Positions 38,193 to 46,379 of a DNA stretch of 64,000 bases are shown one piece after another (within the stretch, counting starts at the first letter, position 1; the number at the start of each line of letters is the position of its first letter). The stretch covers positions 248,001-312,000 of the forward strand of contig NZ_JAKVIM010000001.1 of the NCBI RefSeq assembly GCF_022601715.1. The letters are read 5' to 3'. A program made the position numbers and the translations under genes. The notes below the pieces were generated by a model, which did no database searches, had not been told where the DNA came from, and saw only the letters and a list, made by a program, of their open reading frames with translations. This stretch comes from Acinetobacter zhairuonensis. Its GTDB lineage: Bacteria; Pseudomonadota; Gammaproteobacteria; Pseudomonadales; Moraxellaceae.

Positions 38193-39934
38193 TTCAATGC
38201 TTCCCATAAATCATGATTTTTTATTTCATTGGATTGTTTTTGAATAAAGTTTTCGACCAGATGCTCTTGCTGATCATTCAATAATTCAAAATCAAATCGC
38301 ATAAAACTTTGTGTTATTAAATGTGCTTTTAATAGATAAACTTTTAGTTCGTCTTGCCCTAAACGTAAATGGATAGTTTGCTTTTCTCTAAATAAATGTG
38401 AGCCTGGCAGAATCAGCGTGGTTGATACCTCATTGAGTTCCGAAGTCTGAACCAGTAAAGCAGGGTAGTAATTGCCTGTATTACGGTCATTTTTGACATA
38501 AACAGCACATGGGAAAATATCCTGAGCGAGCATTTCCAGACCAAGTTCAAGACTTTTTTCAGTTGATTGCTTGATCCAGCGGACTACGCCACCACGCCAT
38601 TCACTTTGCGCATTTTCCTGCACTAGAATAAATTCGCCCGTTTTTAGATGTTTTGGTGTATTGCCTGACCACTTAATTCGATAGCCATTCACACTAATAT
38701 CCAGTACTTCAGCAGGGTAAATTTGTTTGGCTTCTCGATCTAAGGCTTTGACGTTATTGGTACTGAGTAAATTATTGTCACTCATAGAGCTAAAAATATT
38801 ACTCTCAGACTGTAAGCCGTAGTGGGCATCAAGCTCTAAGGTCTCGTTAAAGTTTCGACCTTTGGATAAATAGAAGTGAGCTACGCTCAGACCGAAGCAA
38901 ATATGCAATTGAGCAGAGTATTCATAACGTTCATGACGTCGTTCAGCATTACTAGTGAGCAAACTATGAATATGAAAGTGTAAAGCTGGTGTTAGAAAAA
39001 TTTTCTCATTACGAGATAGATATTCGCCATGTTTGCCTTGGGCTTCAGTAAGATGGTCCAATAAGTTTTGTGTAGAGATATAAATCGACGGTTTAAAACT
39101 ACTATTCTGATGCGCATTAAATACAGGCGGAAGATCCAAAGAAGTATCTACGACATAGCGTGATAAAGTAGTTTCTTTAGGCAGAATTTGAATGAGTTTT
39201 GCCCAATCATTGCTACACAAAAACAGTCCTTGAATTTCAGAAGGTCGAATCTGATGCGGATTTAAAATATCTAACAGAATAATTTGTGCATAGACCTGAC
39301 TGATTGTCTGAAGTTGGTGTTGAGTACCTTGTAACTGATTGATATTGGTCTGGTTAAAGTTGTGTTGTATGGCACTTTGCATCAGCTGGTGGGTTACTAA
39401 CCACTGACCCGATAAAGGGTGGGTATACAGAATTTGCTGTTGATACAACAGTTGAGCAAGTTGTTGCAATCCGTAATAACTTGCCAAAATGCGAGCAGTT
39501 TGCAAGTTTTTCTTTTGATTAAAGGCAAAAATTGAAAATTTCTGCTGATCTAGTAACTGATCACATCGTTTTGCAATATCAATATAAGTTTTTGCAAAGC
39601 AGCTGCGTAACAACATCGCCAATTCAATAATATGATCATTACGATCAGTGGTAATGAGTCCCTGATTGAAAAAATGTTTTTCTAAACTGGTTAATACATT
39701 CTCTATAGTCGGATGAATGGCGTGAATAAGATCAAAACGTAATGTTTCGCTGCATTGAAGTTCTGAAACTTCGAGTAGAGCATTGAAAAGCGCGCGGGAA
39801 GAATCACCTAATTGCAAAATAGATAAATTGGACACCCAATCTTGAATGTCCGTCACCGTGCTTTGGCAAAAGCTCAATTTATCCAACTTTAATTCAGTTG
39901 GTGTTTGAAACATTTCTGCGGTGCTCATGTTCAT
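38189..39934 (-). CDS. Large protein with C-terminal PilZ-type c-di-GMP-binding motifs
   Basis: 581 residues. The first ~320 are helical, without a recognised domain. PilZ motifs come after that: an arginine cluster RRHERYEY (about 330-337) and DISVNGYRIKW (about 411), the D-x-S-x-x-G element. They lie ~75 residues apart, more than usual, so there is an insertion inside the PilZ domain. The stop overlaps the GTG start of the FimX-like gene, which implies coupled translation. FimX works with a PilZ protein in Xanthomonas and Pseudomonas, so this could be its partner. The family name is unknown to me. Confidence 0.72.
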   Translation of the reverse strand: MNMSTAEMFQTPTELKLDKLSFCQSTVTDIQDWVSNLSILQLGDSSRALFNALLEVSELQCSETLRFDLIHAIHPTIENVLTSLEKHFFNQGLITTDRNDHIIELAMLLRSCFAKTYIDIAKRCDQLLDQQKFSIFAFNQKKNLQTARILASYYGLQQLAQLLYQQQILYTHPLSGQWLVTHQLMQSAIQHNFNQTNINQLQGTQHQLQTISQVYAQIILLDILNPHQIRPSEIQGLFLCSNDWAKLIQILPKETTLSRYVVDTSLDLPPVFNAHQNSSFKPSIYISTQNLLDHLTEAQGKHGEYLSRNEKIFLTPALHFHIHSLLTSNAERRHERYEYSAQLHICFGLSVAHFYLSKGRNFNETLELDAHYGLQSESNIFSSMSDNNLLSTNNVKALDREAKQIYPAEVLDISVNGYRIKWSGNTPKHLKTGEFILVQENAQSEWRGGVVRWIKQSTEKSLELGLEMLAQDIFPCAVYVKNDRNTGNYYPALLVQTSELNEVSTTLILPGSHLFREKQTIHLRLGQDELKVYLLKAHLITQSFMRFDFELLNDQQEHLVENFIQKQSNEIKNHDLWEALK

Positions 39935-39948
39935 AATTGTTATTTAAC

Positions 39949-40965
39949 TCAGAAAGTTGAAACTCCAAAAAGCGGTGTTTTGTTTTTTTCGCCCGCAATT
40001 TCCCTGACAAGTTTAGGTACCAAATATCCTGGCAAGTTCGCTAAAACCTCTTTGTAAATTTCATCAATTTCGTTTGAAGCTAAATCGAAGTGCTGAGCAC
40101 CTTTGACCTTATCAAGAACATGCAGATAATAAGGTAAGACGCCAGCTTCAAACAGTCGATAACTTAAATCGACTAAAACCTGTACAGAATTATTAACCCC
40201 ATTTAATAAGACTGACTGATTTAAAACGGTGATTTGATTCTGAACCAATGTTGCAAGTTTGGCACAAGTAAAATCATCTAATTCTGCTGCATGATTTGAG
40301 TGTACCACCAGAATAATGCGTAGCCTACTGTTTTTTAATAAAGAAACTAGCTCTTCATCGACACGGTTGGGGATTACGATAGGAACCCGTGAATGAATTC
40401 TCAAAAATTTAATTTGTGGTAATGATTCTAATCGTTCGATCCAGAGTTTTAACTTGCGATTGGTAAGTGTAAGCGGATCTCCACCACTTAAAATCACCTC
40501 ATTCACATCAGGCTGACTTTCAATATAGTCTCGAATATTGAGCCAATCTTCATTTTTCGGCAGGTTTTCTTGATATGGAAAATGGCGGCGGAAGCAATAA
40601 CGGCAATGTACGGCACAAGCACCCGTCAGTGTTAATAAAAAACGAGACTTATATTTATGTAATACACCAGGTTGCTGATTGGCTTGTTCTTCACCCAAGG
40701 GGTCAGTCACAAACTCAGGATGATCATTTAACTCGAGATGATGCGGTAAAACTTGCAATAAAAGTGGGTCAAAGCTATCCCCGATGTTCATTTTTCCGAC
40801 GAACGCACGTGGAACACGTAATTTGAACTGTTCAGAAGCCAAGATTGCCCCTGATAATAATTGCTCTGGTGATAACTGGAGCGTTTCAAGCAACTCTAAA
40901 GGGTCTGTGATTAAGTCACTCAGTTGAGATTGCCAGTTTTGCTCTTGATACAAATAGTTTATCAT
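39949..40965 (-). CDS. epmB: EF-P beta-lysylation protein EpmB (lysine 2,3-aminomutase-like)
   Basis: 338 residues, a radical-SAM enzyme of the KamA family. The cluster motif CxxxCxxC is seen in GACAVHCRYCFRRHFPY (about residues 116-132); EVILSGGDPLTL (about 157) and RIHSRVPIVIPNRV are the family stretches. It isomerises lysine to (R)-beta-lysine for transfer to elongation factor P by EpmA. It is divergent from efp with 90 bases between the two start codons, a link also seen in enterobacteria. No epmA gene is in the window. Confidence 0.94.
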   Translation of the reverse strand: MINYLYQEQNWQSQLSDLITDPLELLETLQLSPEQLLSGAILASEQFKLRVPRAFVGKMNIGDSFDPLLLQVLPHHLELNDHPEFVTDPLGEEQANQQPGVLHKYKSRFLLTLTGACAVHCRYCFRRHFPYQENLPKNEDWLNIRDYIESQPDVNEVILSGGDPLTLTNRKLKLWIERLESLPQIKFLRIHSRVPIVIPNRVDEELVSLLKNSRLRIILVVHSNHAAELDDFTCAKLATLVQNQITVLNQSVLLNGVNNSVQVLVDLSYRLFEAGVLPYYLHVLDKVKGAQHFDLASNEIDEIYKEVLANLPGYLVPKLVREIAGEKNKTPLFGVSTF

Positions 40966-40983
40966 GCCACGTGTTAAAAATAG

Positions 40984-41016
40984 TGCTAGTCTAGCATTAA
41001 TCGACTATTCTAGCAT
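40984..41016. promoter_or_regulatory. Palindrome and repeat in the epmB-efp promoter region
   Basis: TGCTAG-T-CTAGCA is a perfect 6-1-6 inverted repeat (40984-40996). A further CTAGCAT copy lies at 41010-41016, 19 bases after the previous one. The elements lie in the only intergenic space of the divergent pair and could be operators or overlapping -10 boxes (TAGCAT). Confidence 0.45.
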
Positions 41017-41055
41017 GAACAGATTTTAAGTTAGCAAGTTTGGAGTGTGCCAGTC

Positions 41056-41625
41056 ATGGCCAATTATTCTACAAATGATTTCAAGCAAGGCCTTAAGGTA
41101 ATGCTTGACGGTAACCCATGTTCAATCATGGAAAACGAATACGTTAAACCAGGTAAAGGTCAAGCGTTTAACCGTGTTAAATTACGTAACCTTAAAACAG
41201 GTAAGGTATTAGAAAAAACGTTCAAGTCTGGTGACTCTCTTGAGGGTGCAGACATTGTAGAAGTAGAAATGAACTACTTGTACAACGACGGTGAATTGTG
41301 GAACTTTATGGATCCTGTAACTTTTGAGCAAATCGCAGCTGACAAAACAGCAATGGGCGATGCTGCAAAATGGTTAAAAGACGATTCTAACGAACTTTGC
41401 ACAATTATGTTGTTCAATGGCGTGCCTTTAAATGTAAATGCACCGAACTTCGTTGTATTAAAGATCGTTGAAACTGATCCAGGCGTTCGTGGTGATACTT
41501 CTGGCGGTGGCGGTAAGCCTGCGAAATTGGAAACAGGTGCTGTTGTACGTGTTCCATTATTCGTACAGCAAGAAGAAAGCGTTCGTGTAGATACTCGTAC
41601 GGGTGAATACTTAGAACGTGCATAA
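41056..41625 (+). CDS. efp: Elongation factor P
   Basis: 189 residues from [12 protein letters not shown]; the frame opens three codons earlier at a GTG, which is less likely. The modified lysine should be the one in [10 protein letters not shown] (about Lys34), in the loop that reaches the peptidyl-transferase centre. OB-type domains II and III follow, and the C-terminal signature [14 protein letters not shown] is intact. EF-P relieves stalling at consecutive prolines. Its modifying enzyme EpmB is encoded next to it on the other strand. Confidence 0.97.
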   Translation: MANYSTNDFKQGLKVMLDGNPCSIMENEYVKPGKGQAFNRVKLRNLKTGKVLEKTFKSGDSLEGADIVEVEMNYLYNDGELWNFMDPVTFEQIAADKTAMGDAAKWLKDDSNELCTIMLFNGVPLNVNAPNFVVLKIVETDPGVRGDTSGGGGKPAKLETGAVVRVPLFVQQEESVRVDTRTGEYLERA

Positions 41626-41649
41626 TAGTTTTATTCAAAACTATTATCG

Positions 41650-41678
41650 AAGGGATGATGATTAATCATCCCTTTTTC
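41650..41678 (+). terminator. Terminator after efp
   Basis: Stem AAGGGATGAT / ATCATCCCTT with a short loop and a T-run. Confidence 0.88.
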
Positions 41679-41754
41679 ATTTATAAGCATTTGTTTTTTA
41701 ATATCTAATTATTTTAATTATTAAATCATACTCACATTATGAAATCCACCTCAT

Positions 41755-41776
41755 AAAAAAGCCGCTTTAAGCGGCT
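41755..41776 (-). terminator. Terminator overlapping the stop of a 45-residue reading frame
   Basis: On the minus strand AGCCGCTT pairs with AAGCGGCT and is followed by TTTTTT. It shows that a minus-strand transcript ends here although no large gene lies upstream. Confidence 0.85.
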
Positions 41777-41904
41777 GTAGTGTTGGTCACAACTGACTGC
41801 GCATAAGAGAGCAGCCAGTAACTCTTTCGACCATCTCGAAATGGTTTGTTGTATAGACCATCCTGAATTCTTGAATCAAGTGTTTCAGGTTCTATGTTGA
41901 GCAT
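41767..41904 (-). CDS. Possible 45-residue microprotein
   Basis: A short frame, MLNIEPETLDSRI... ending in SVVTNTTAA, whose stop codon lies inside a strong terminator stem, as often happens with real small genes. The middle has NKPFRDGRKSYWLLSYAQ. The pattern of an N-x-P-F element followed by W-L-x-S-Y faintly recalls ribosome modulation factor (Rmf), but this is only a visual likeness. No good ribosome binding site is seen before the ATG, and the frame upstream closes after ten codons. The terminator is firm; the coding status is not. Confidence 0.45.
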   Translation of the reverse strand: MLNIEPETLDSRIQDGLYNKPFRDGRKSYWLLSYAQSVVTNTTAA

Positions 41905-42104
41905 AAATGCTATATATGAAGTGCAGCGGTGGTATTAGAAGTAATCTGTAAATACATCTACATTTACATTCAGAACCTGTTAAAACTCTGATGAATAAAG
42001 ATTGGAGAGTTTGTATACATAATTAAAATGGAAAAACTACACTAAGAATAGTGATGATTTGAAGCATGTAAATGCATATAAAAATGCTCTATATACCAGA
42101 GGGG

Positions 42105-42323
42105 CTAAGACTCATTTAAAATAAGCTGCTTAATCTTAACTGCTTTTTCAAAGTGATCGAGTTTATGTTGCATGATCCACCAATGCGCTGCTTCCATTAA
42201 CAGTTCAGGGTTGTCATTTTTATTTTTAAAAAAAGCATAAAAAGATAAACCTACGTTGTCGCCTTTTTTCTCAATCTTTTCATCGCATCCGCGAATAAAA
42301 ATTTGTTTTAGTTCATCTCTCAT
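42105..42323 (-). CDS. Small conserved protein (possibly DUF6500)
   Basis: 72 residues without signal or membrane segment. The stretch KKGDNVGLSFYAFFKNKNDNPELLMEAAHWW and LDHFEKAVKIKQLI look conserved rather than random, and from memory match the DUF6500 family; I could not check this. It reads as a small helical cytosolic protein. The upstream region (42324-42370) should hold the promoter. No operon partner. Confidence 0.72.
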   Translation of the reverse strand: MRDELKQIFIRGCDEKIEKKGDNVGLSFYAFFKNKNDNPELLMEAAHWWIMQHKLDHFEKAVKIKQLILNES

Positions 42324-42370
42324 ACATTACTCAGTTTCATATTAATTATAAAAGTTAAGTACATTCGAAC

Positions 42371-42394
42371 AAAAACCCTCGGGCGAGGGTTTTT
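42371..42394 (-). terminator. Terminator after the small membrane protein gene
   Basis: Near-perfect palindrome AAAACCCTCG / GGCGAGGGTTTT with terminal Ts on the minus strand. Confidence 0.85.
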
Positions 42395-42405
42395 GATGCA
42401 AACAA

Positions 42406-42651
42406 TTAATGTGCTTTACCATCTTCACCGTCAGGAGCAACTGCATGAGATTCCGTGGTTGGCTGTGCTGGGGGAATTACCGCTGGTTGCGTCGCAGCTT
42501 TAGGTTCACGGTTAGGCATATACTCAGGATCGCTAGACATAGCCAAATACAAAAAAGTAAAAAAGATGGTCGTGATAATTCCGACAATAGCAATAAATTT
42601 CCAACCCAATACGGTTGATTCGGTATCATTCGAAGTTGAAGTATTTTTCAT
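42406..42651 (-). CDS. Small single-pass membrane protein
   Basis: 81 residues: a short polar N-terminus, one membrane helix (about 17-39, WKFIAIVGIITTIFFTFLYLAM), and a Pro/Ala-rich tail (AATQPAVIPPAQPTTES). This layout suggests an inner-membrane protein with a flexible periplasmic tail. No family recognised. A strong terminator follows directly, which supports a real transcript. Confidence 0.7.
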   Translation of the reverse strand: MKNTSTSNDTESTVLGWKFIAIVGIITTIFFTFLYLAMSSDPEYMPNREPKAATQPAVIPPAQPTTESHAVAPDGEDGKAH

Positions 42652-42734
42652 AAAAGCCCAAATGGCAAAAAAGTAAAAAAAGCGCCTACCTTATAGCATA
42701 AAATTGAATCAATTCAAAAATGATCGAAAATGGG

Positions 42735-42983
42735 TTACTTTTTATTTGATGGGTCTGTTTCCAGTAAAGGATTCTGTTTCGCATCATCTATGCAAGCTTT
42801 TAGGCGATCAATACTCGCTAGCTTTACACTGGCATCAGCCACGGAGAACTTGTTATCTAAAATATGATCTACGTAATGTAGTAAAAGTTGATCCAGATCG
42901 TAACCATCTAATTTTAATAAATTTACAAGAGCAACCAAGGTCGTTTCCGAAAGCTCTGCTTTTGAATAGGTCTCTACTGACAT
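42735..42983 (-). CDS. Small hypothetical protein
   Basis: 82 residues, acidic and helical (LVALVNLLKLDGYDLDQLLLHYVDHILDNKF), ending in a polar tail. No signal peptide, membrane helix or known motif. AGAGAACATC stands before the ATG. It lies between two other small minus-strand genes; no shared function can be read. Confidence 0.6.
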   Translation of the reverse strand: MSVETYSKAELSETTLVALVNLLKLDGYDLDQLLLHYVDHILDNKFSVADASVKLASIDRLKACIDDAKQNPLLETDPSNKK

Positions 42984-43041
42984 GATGTTCTCTTTATAAT
43001 TATATAATTATTTATATTAACAACTTTATTCTCCAAAAACC

Positions 43042-43257
43042 TCAGTAGCGCGCTAAAAATTCCCCATGCTTTTTCGCCAAGTAGTCTTGAACACTGACTC
43101 GATCAATAAGTGTCATTTTATAATTTTGATCTCTCACCAATGTATAACTTGTCGTGTATTGAGCATCAATTTCTGAAGGCTCCCAACGATCATTATAAAC
43201 AATCCTTTGACTATATAAATATATGCCTTTCTTTTTGATACATCTCATAAGCTCCAT
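43042..43257 (-). CDS. Small hypothetical protein with a broken paralogue at 46.9-47.2 kb
   Basis: 71 residues; an ATG three codons later may be the true start since GGAG precedes it. Key stretch: SEIDAQYTTSY ... DYLAKKHGEFLARY. A minus-strand sequence 3.7 kb away carries EIDAQAATRYGW and, after a frameshift, DDLAKNMEDFVTAL, so the two descend from one gene. The family is unknown. Tandem diverged copies are common among immunity-type and other accessory genes, but no toxin is visible here. Confidence 0.55.
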   Translation of the reverse strand: MELMRCIKKKGIYLYSQRIVYNDRWEPSEIDAQYTTSYTLVRDQNYKMTLIDRVSVQDYLAKKHGEFLARY

Positions 43258-43397
43258 CCATAAATGGATTGGATTTGTATGCCAGAGGATTCTTAGGAGA
43301 GGTTGTTAAAATGTGTAAAATTATTGCCTGAGCTTTTTATAGAGTCACTGGTTCGGACTTATATCCGAATCATTTTATCCTTTAAAGTATTAAAAGC

Positions 43398-44618
43398 TTA
43401 GACGCTTCCAACATTATCTTCTTCAACCGCTTGATAAATTTCATCAAAGATATTTGGAAATGCGGATTGCACTCTATTCCAACTTGGAATAAAGGGTTGA
43501 TCATTGGGTCTGTCTATAAATGCTTGACCAGCTTCTAGAATAGATTGTGTAAATAACTCAACTGCTATTTCTTCAACATTTTGATCAAATGACAGCCCAT
43601 TCATCACGGCATCATGATGATAAATTTCGATCATATCTAGGGCGCTACGATAATAGGTTGCTTTCAAAACTCGGAATGAGTCACTGGTCACATTCACCCC
43701 CAATATCGCCAATTTACGTAATAAAGATAAAATAATGTCCTGACTCATACGTTTTAAACCGCCAGTTCCATCCTCATGTGTTAATAATTGATGCTTATGT
43801 TCATAGTTATCCAGAATTTCGATTTGGCAGCTGCGTTTAGGGCTGTAATTCCGATAGATTTCCGACAATATCCCAATCTCTAGCCCCCAGTCTGACGGGA
43901 TTTTAATGTTGTTCAGTACGCGAGTCCGCATTGCAAACTCACCAGATAACGCATAGCGAAAATGGGACAAGTACGCTAGGAAATCGTGATGACCATACAC
44001 CAGCTGTAAAGAGTGTAATAGGGGACCCACAAGTAGTCGGCAAACGCGTCCATTGAGTTTATCTTGCGCTATACGTGAATAATAACCTTTGCAAAAAATG
44101 TACTGGAAAGAAGGGTTGGCAACAGGATAAATCAGCCGCGCCAGTAAAGAGCGATCATAAGTTAAAATGTCACAGTCATGCAAAGCTACACAGTCGGTTC
44201 GATCTGATGCTAAGTTGTAGCCCATACAAAACCAGACATTGCGACCTTTACCAGCTTCTAAGGGGGCAAGCCCTTTTTCTTTTAATTTCTCATCAATTGC
44301 TTTTAAACGAGGACCATCATTCCATAAAATGCGATGTCGTTGTGGCAGTCGCCCAAAAAACTCTTTTGCATATAAAAATTGCTCCCGACTTGCCCGATCT
44401 AGCCCAATTACAATTTCTTCCAAATAAGGCACTTTGGTGAGTTCATTAATAATGTGATTGAGGGCAGGACCTTCAAGTTCACTAAATAAGGAAGGTAAAA
44501 TTAAGCCCATTTTTCGGCGTTTTGAAAAGGTGAGTAATTCTTGTTCTAGCTCTTCTACAGGTCGGCGGGTAAGATTGTGAAAGTTAGTAAACATTCCATT
44601 TTGATGAAAATCAGACAT
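43398..44618 (-). CDS. Glucosyl-3-phosphoglycerate synthase-like glycosyltransferase
   Basis: 406 residues with GGAGAG before the ATG. The GT-A fold pattern shows in KMGLILPSLFSELEGPALNHIINEL, then EEIVIGLDRAS, then the metal-binding D-x-D type element VALHDCDILTYDRSLLARL (about 147-165). This fits the GT81-type glucosyl-3-phosphoglycerate synthases (GpgS), which join a hexose to 3-phosphoglycerate. The next gene upstream encodes a mannosyl/glucosyl-3-phosphoglycerate phosphatase-like protein, as expected for a two-step route to glucosylglycerate or mannosylglycerate, a compatible solute. Sugar choice cannot be read. Confidence 0.8.
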   Translation of the reverse strand: MSDFHQNGMFTNFHNLTRRPVEELEQELLTFSKRRKMGLILPSLFSELEGPALNHIINELTKVPYLEEIVIGLDRASREQFLYAKEFFGRLPQRHRILWNDGPRLKAIDEKLKEKGLAPLEAGKGRNVWFCMGYNLASDRTDCVALHDCDILTYDRSLLARLIYPVANPSFQYIFCKGYYSRIAQDKLNGRVCRLLVGPLLHSLQLVYGHHDFLAYLSHFRYALSGEFAMRTRVLNNIKIPSDWGLEIGILSEIYRNYSPKRSCQIEILDNYEHKHQLLTHEDGTGGLKRMSQDIILSLLRKLAILGVNVTSDSFRVLKATYYRSALDMIEIYHHDAVMNGLSFDQNVEEIAVELFTQSILEAGQAFIDRPNDQPFIPSWNRVQSAFPNIFDEIYQAVEEDNVGSV

Positions 44619-44644
44619 ATAGCTCTCCTTTCTAAAGTAAATTG

Positions 44645-45445
44645 CTATAGTAAAAAATGTCGAATACCTTCACACCATCCCTGAGGACCTTGATATTGAC
44701 TATGATAAATATTGTGCTTGTCTTTACGTTTTAACAGCATTGTTTTGTCTAAGGCAGAGCGAATAATGACTGCATAATCGGTCAGTTCTAAAAATGATAA
44801 GTCGTTAGGACTGTCGCCTAGACCGATTGTTTTCCACGTTCTCTGCTGTTGCAGCTCTTGTTGCATAAATGCGTTGAATGCGGCCCCTTTATGACTGCCA
44901 GCATTCATCACATGCCAAAAACGACCTCCTTGAATCAGATCCAGTTGCTTTGAAACCAATAATTGCTGAAAGAGCGCAAAATTCTTAGCAGTGTCTTTCC
45001 ATAAAATAGGTTCAGATGCAATACGTTCTTGCGAAAATCGTGCCTGCTCAAGGGTTAACCCTGTTAACTGTACAACTTGAATAGTGTCAACATCATGAAA
45101 TCCAATGAATTGAAAGCCATAAGTTGTTCTAATCTGACTTAATATTTCTGTAATTTGAGGATAGCTTAGACCAATCGCAGCATCAGAAATGATCTGGATC
45201 TCATGGTTTATAGACAATATTGCACCATTTTCAGCAATATAGGGCTGACCCAGTAAGCCCATTTGCCTTTGTAAGGCTTCAATCTCGGATTGTGTCTTAC
45301 TGGTACAAAACACAATCGGAATGGCTTTATTTTTTAACTGGCACAAACAGGATTCTGCTGCGACCCAATCATAATGACGATGATCGAGTAATGAACCATC
45401 TAGATCAGTTATGATCATGAATGCTGTTTCATGTCTACTGGTCAT
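44645..45445 (-). CDS. Mannosyl/glucosyl-3-phosphoglycerate phosphatase-like HAD protein
   Basis: 266 residues of the HAD-IIB (Cof/MpgP) type. Motif I is MIITDLDGSLLDH (about 10-22), motif II is IVFCTSKTQSEIEAL (about 44), YIAENGAIL is the cap-side element and motif IV is TIGLGDSPNDLSFLEL (about 205-220). MpgP-type phosphatases remove the phosphate from hexosyl-3-phosphoglycerate. It lies 26 bases before the glycosyltransferase gene and 21 bases after the transglutaminase-like gene, so all three should be one operon. Confidence 0.85.
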   Translation of the reverse strand: MTSRHETAFMIITDLDGSLLDHRHYDWVAAESCLCQLKNKAIPIVFCTSKTQSEIEALQRQMGLLGQPYIAENGAILSINHEIQIISDAAIGLSYPQITEILSQIRTTYGFQFIGFHDVDTIQVVQLTGLTLEQARFSQERIASEPILWKDTAKNFALFQQLLVSKQLDLIQGGRFWHVMNAGSHKGAAFNAFMQQELQQQRTWKTIGLGDSPNDLSFLELTDYAVIIRSALDKTMLLKRKDKHNIYHSQYQGPQGWCEGIRHFLL

Positions 45446-45466
45446 TTTTATAATGAAAATCCTCTT

Positions 45467-46174
45467 TTAGGTTATTTTTGTAGATCGAATCGTATTAACA
45501 TTTTTATTCATAGAATGCCTGATCCAATTTCTAAAAAGTACGCCCTTTAAGTAACTAAATTCTTGCTGATGCGTTTTGTAGAAATCATCTGGGCTATCAA
45601 ACAATCCAAAATCTTGATTAATCCCTTTGTCTTGAATGTAGGTATTGCTGAGATTCCAATCTATAGGAGGATGATCAAAATTCTCTGTGAAAACGCCAAA
45701 ACCACAAAAAACGTTTGAAGTATTTTTATTCATTTTTTGAAGTTGTGCTAAGTATGGTTTATCTAGAATAACACCTTCCAGAATGTAGCAGTTGTCATTG
45801 ACAAAGACCTCGACCCAGCTATGCAGAATATTATCTGGAGAAAGCGCATACCAGATCCCATCAAGCGCACCTTTCTGTAATTTCTTATCGATAGTGAAGC
45901 CGTGTAGACGATTAGGAATGCCTACTGCTCTTAATAGTGCCATCAATAAGGTGGCTTTGGTATTACATTGTCCATAGCCATCAGTTAATACTTCGGATGC
46001 TTTAATTGCGTCACTGGTGTTGTATCCAAACTTAATATCATCCCGCACAAAGTTATAAATCTGTTTTACTTTTTCCACATCATCAAGTCGATTCCATTCT
46101 TTTTGATGGGTGAGTTCTTTTATTCGCGGATGATTAAAGTCTAACAGGGGAGTTGCTTTCAGATAGTTTTCCAT
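45467..46174 (-). CDS. Transglutaminase-like domain protein
   Basis: 235 residues. The catalytic cysteine is in DGYGQCNTKATLLMALLRAVGIPNRLHGF (about residue 70), the histidine in ILHSWVEVFVND (about 119) and an acidic residue follows in CYILEGVILDKPYL. No signal peptide, so it should be cytoplasmic, unlike TgpA. It is the first gene of an operon with the two solute-synthesis genes. Whether it acts as a protease, amidase or peptide ligase there is unknown; a link to the sugar-glycerate product is only suggested by position. Confidence 0.8.
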   Translation of the reverse strand: MENYLKATPLLDFNHPRIKELTHQKEWNRLDDVEKVKQIYNFVRDDIKFGYNTSDAIKASEVLTDGYGQCNTKATLLMALLRAVGIPNRLHGFTIDKKLQKGALDGIWYALSPDNILHSWVEVFVNDNCYILEGVILDKPYLAQLQKMNKNTSNVFCGFGVFTENFDHPPIDWNLSNTYIQDKGINQDFGLFDSPDDFYKTHQQEFSYLKGVLFRNWIRHSMNKNVNTIRSTKIT

Positions 46175-46350
46175 AGTGATTTCTCATTCTAAAGTCTGTT
46201 CTTAGATTAAAAACTATGAAGTAAGACTTAGGTCAATATGAAAAGAAGAATAAGAATTTATGCGAGACTATTCGCAGCCTGAATCTTTTTACGCAGGGCT
46301 ATGGTTTAACGGCGTTGGATTGGAAATTAAGGGAAGAGGGTTTTATATCA

Positions 46351-46372
46351 AAGGCTCTCAATTGAGAGCCTT
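46351..46372 (-). terminator. Palindromic hairpin after the 139-residue gene
   Basis: Perfect 11-bp palindrome AAGGCTCTCAA / TTGAGAGCCTT just downstream of the stop; the T-run after it on the minus strand is poor. Confidence 0.6.
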
Positions 46373-46379
46373 AAAACGC

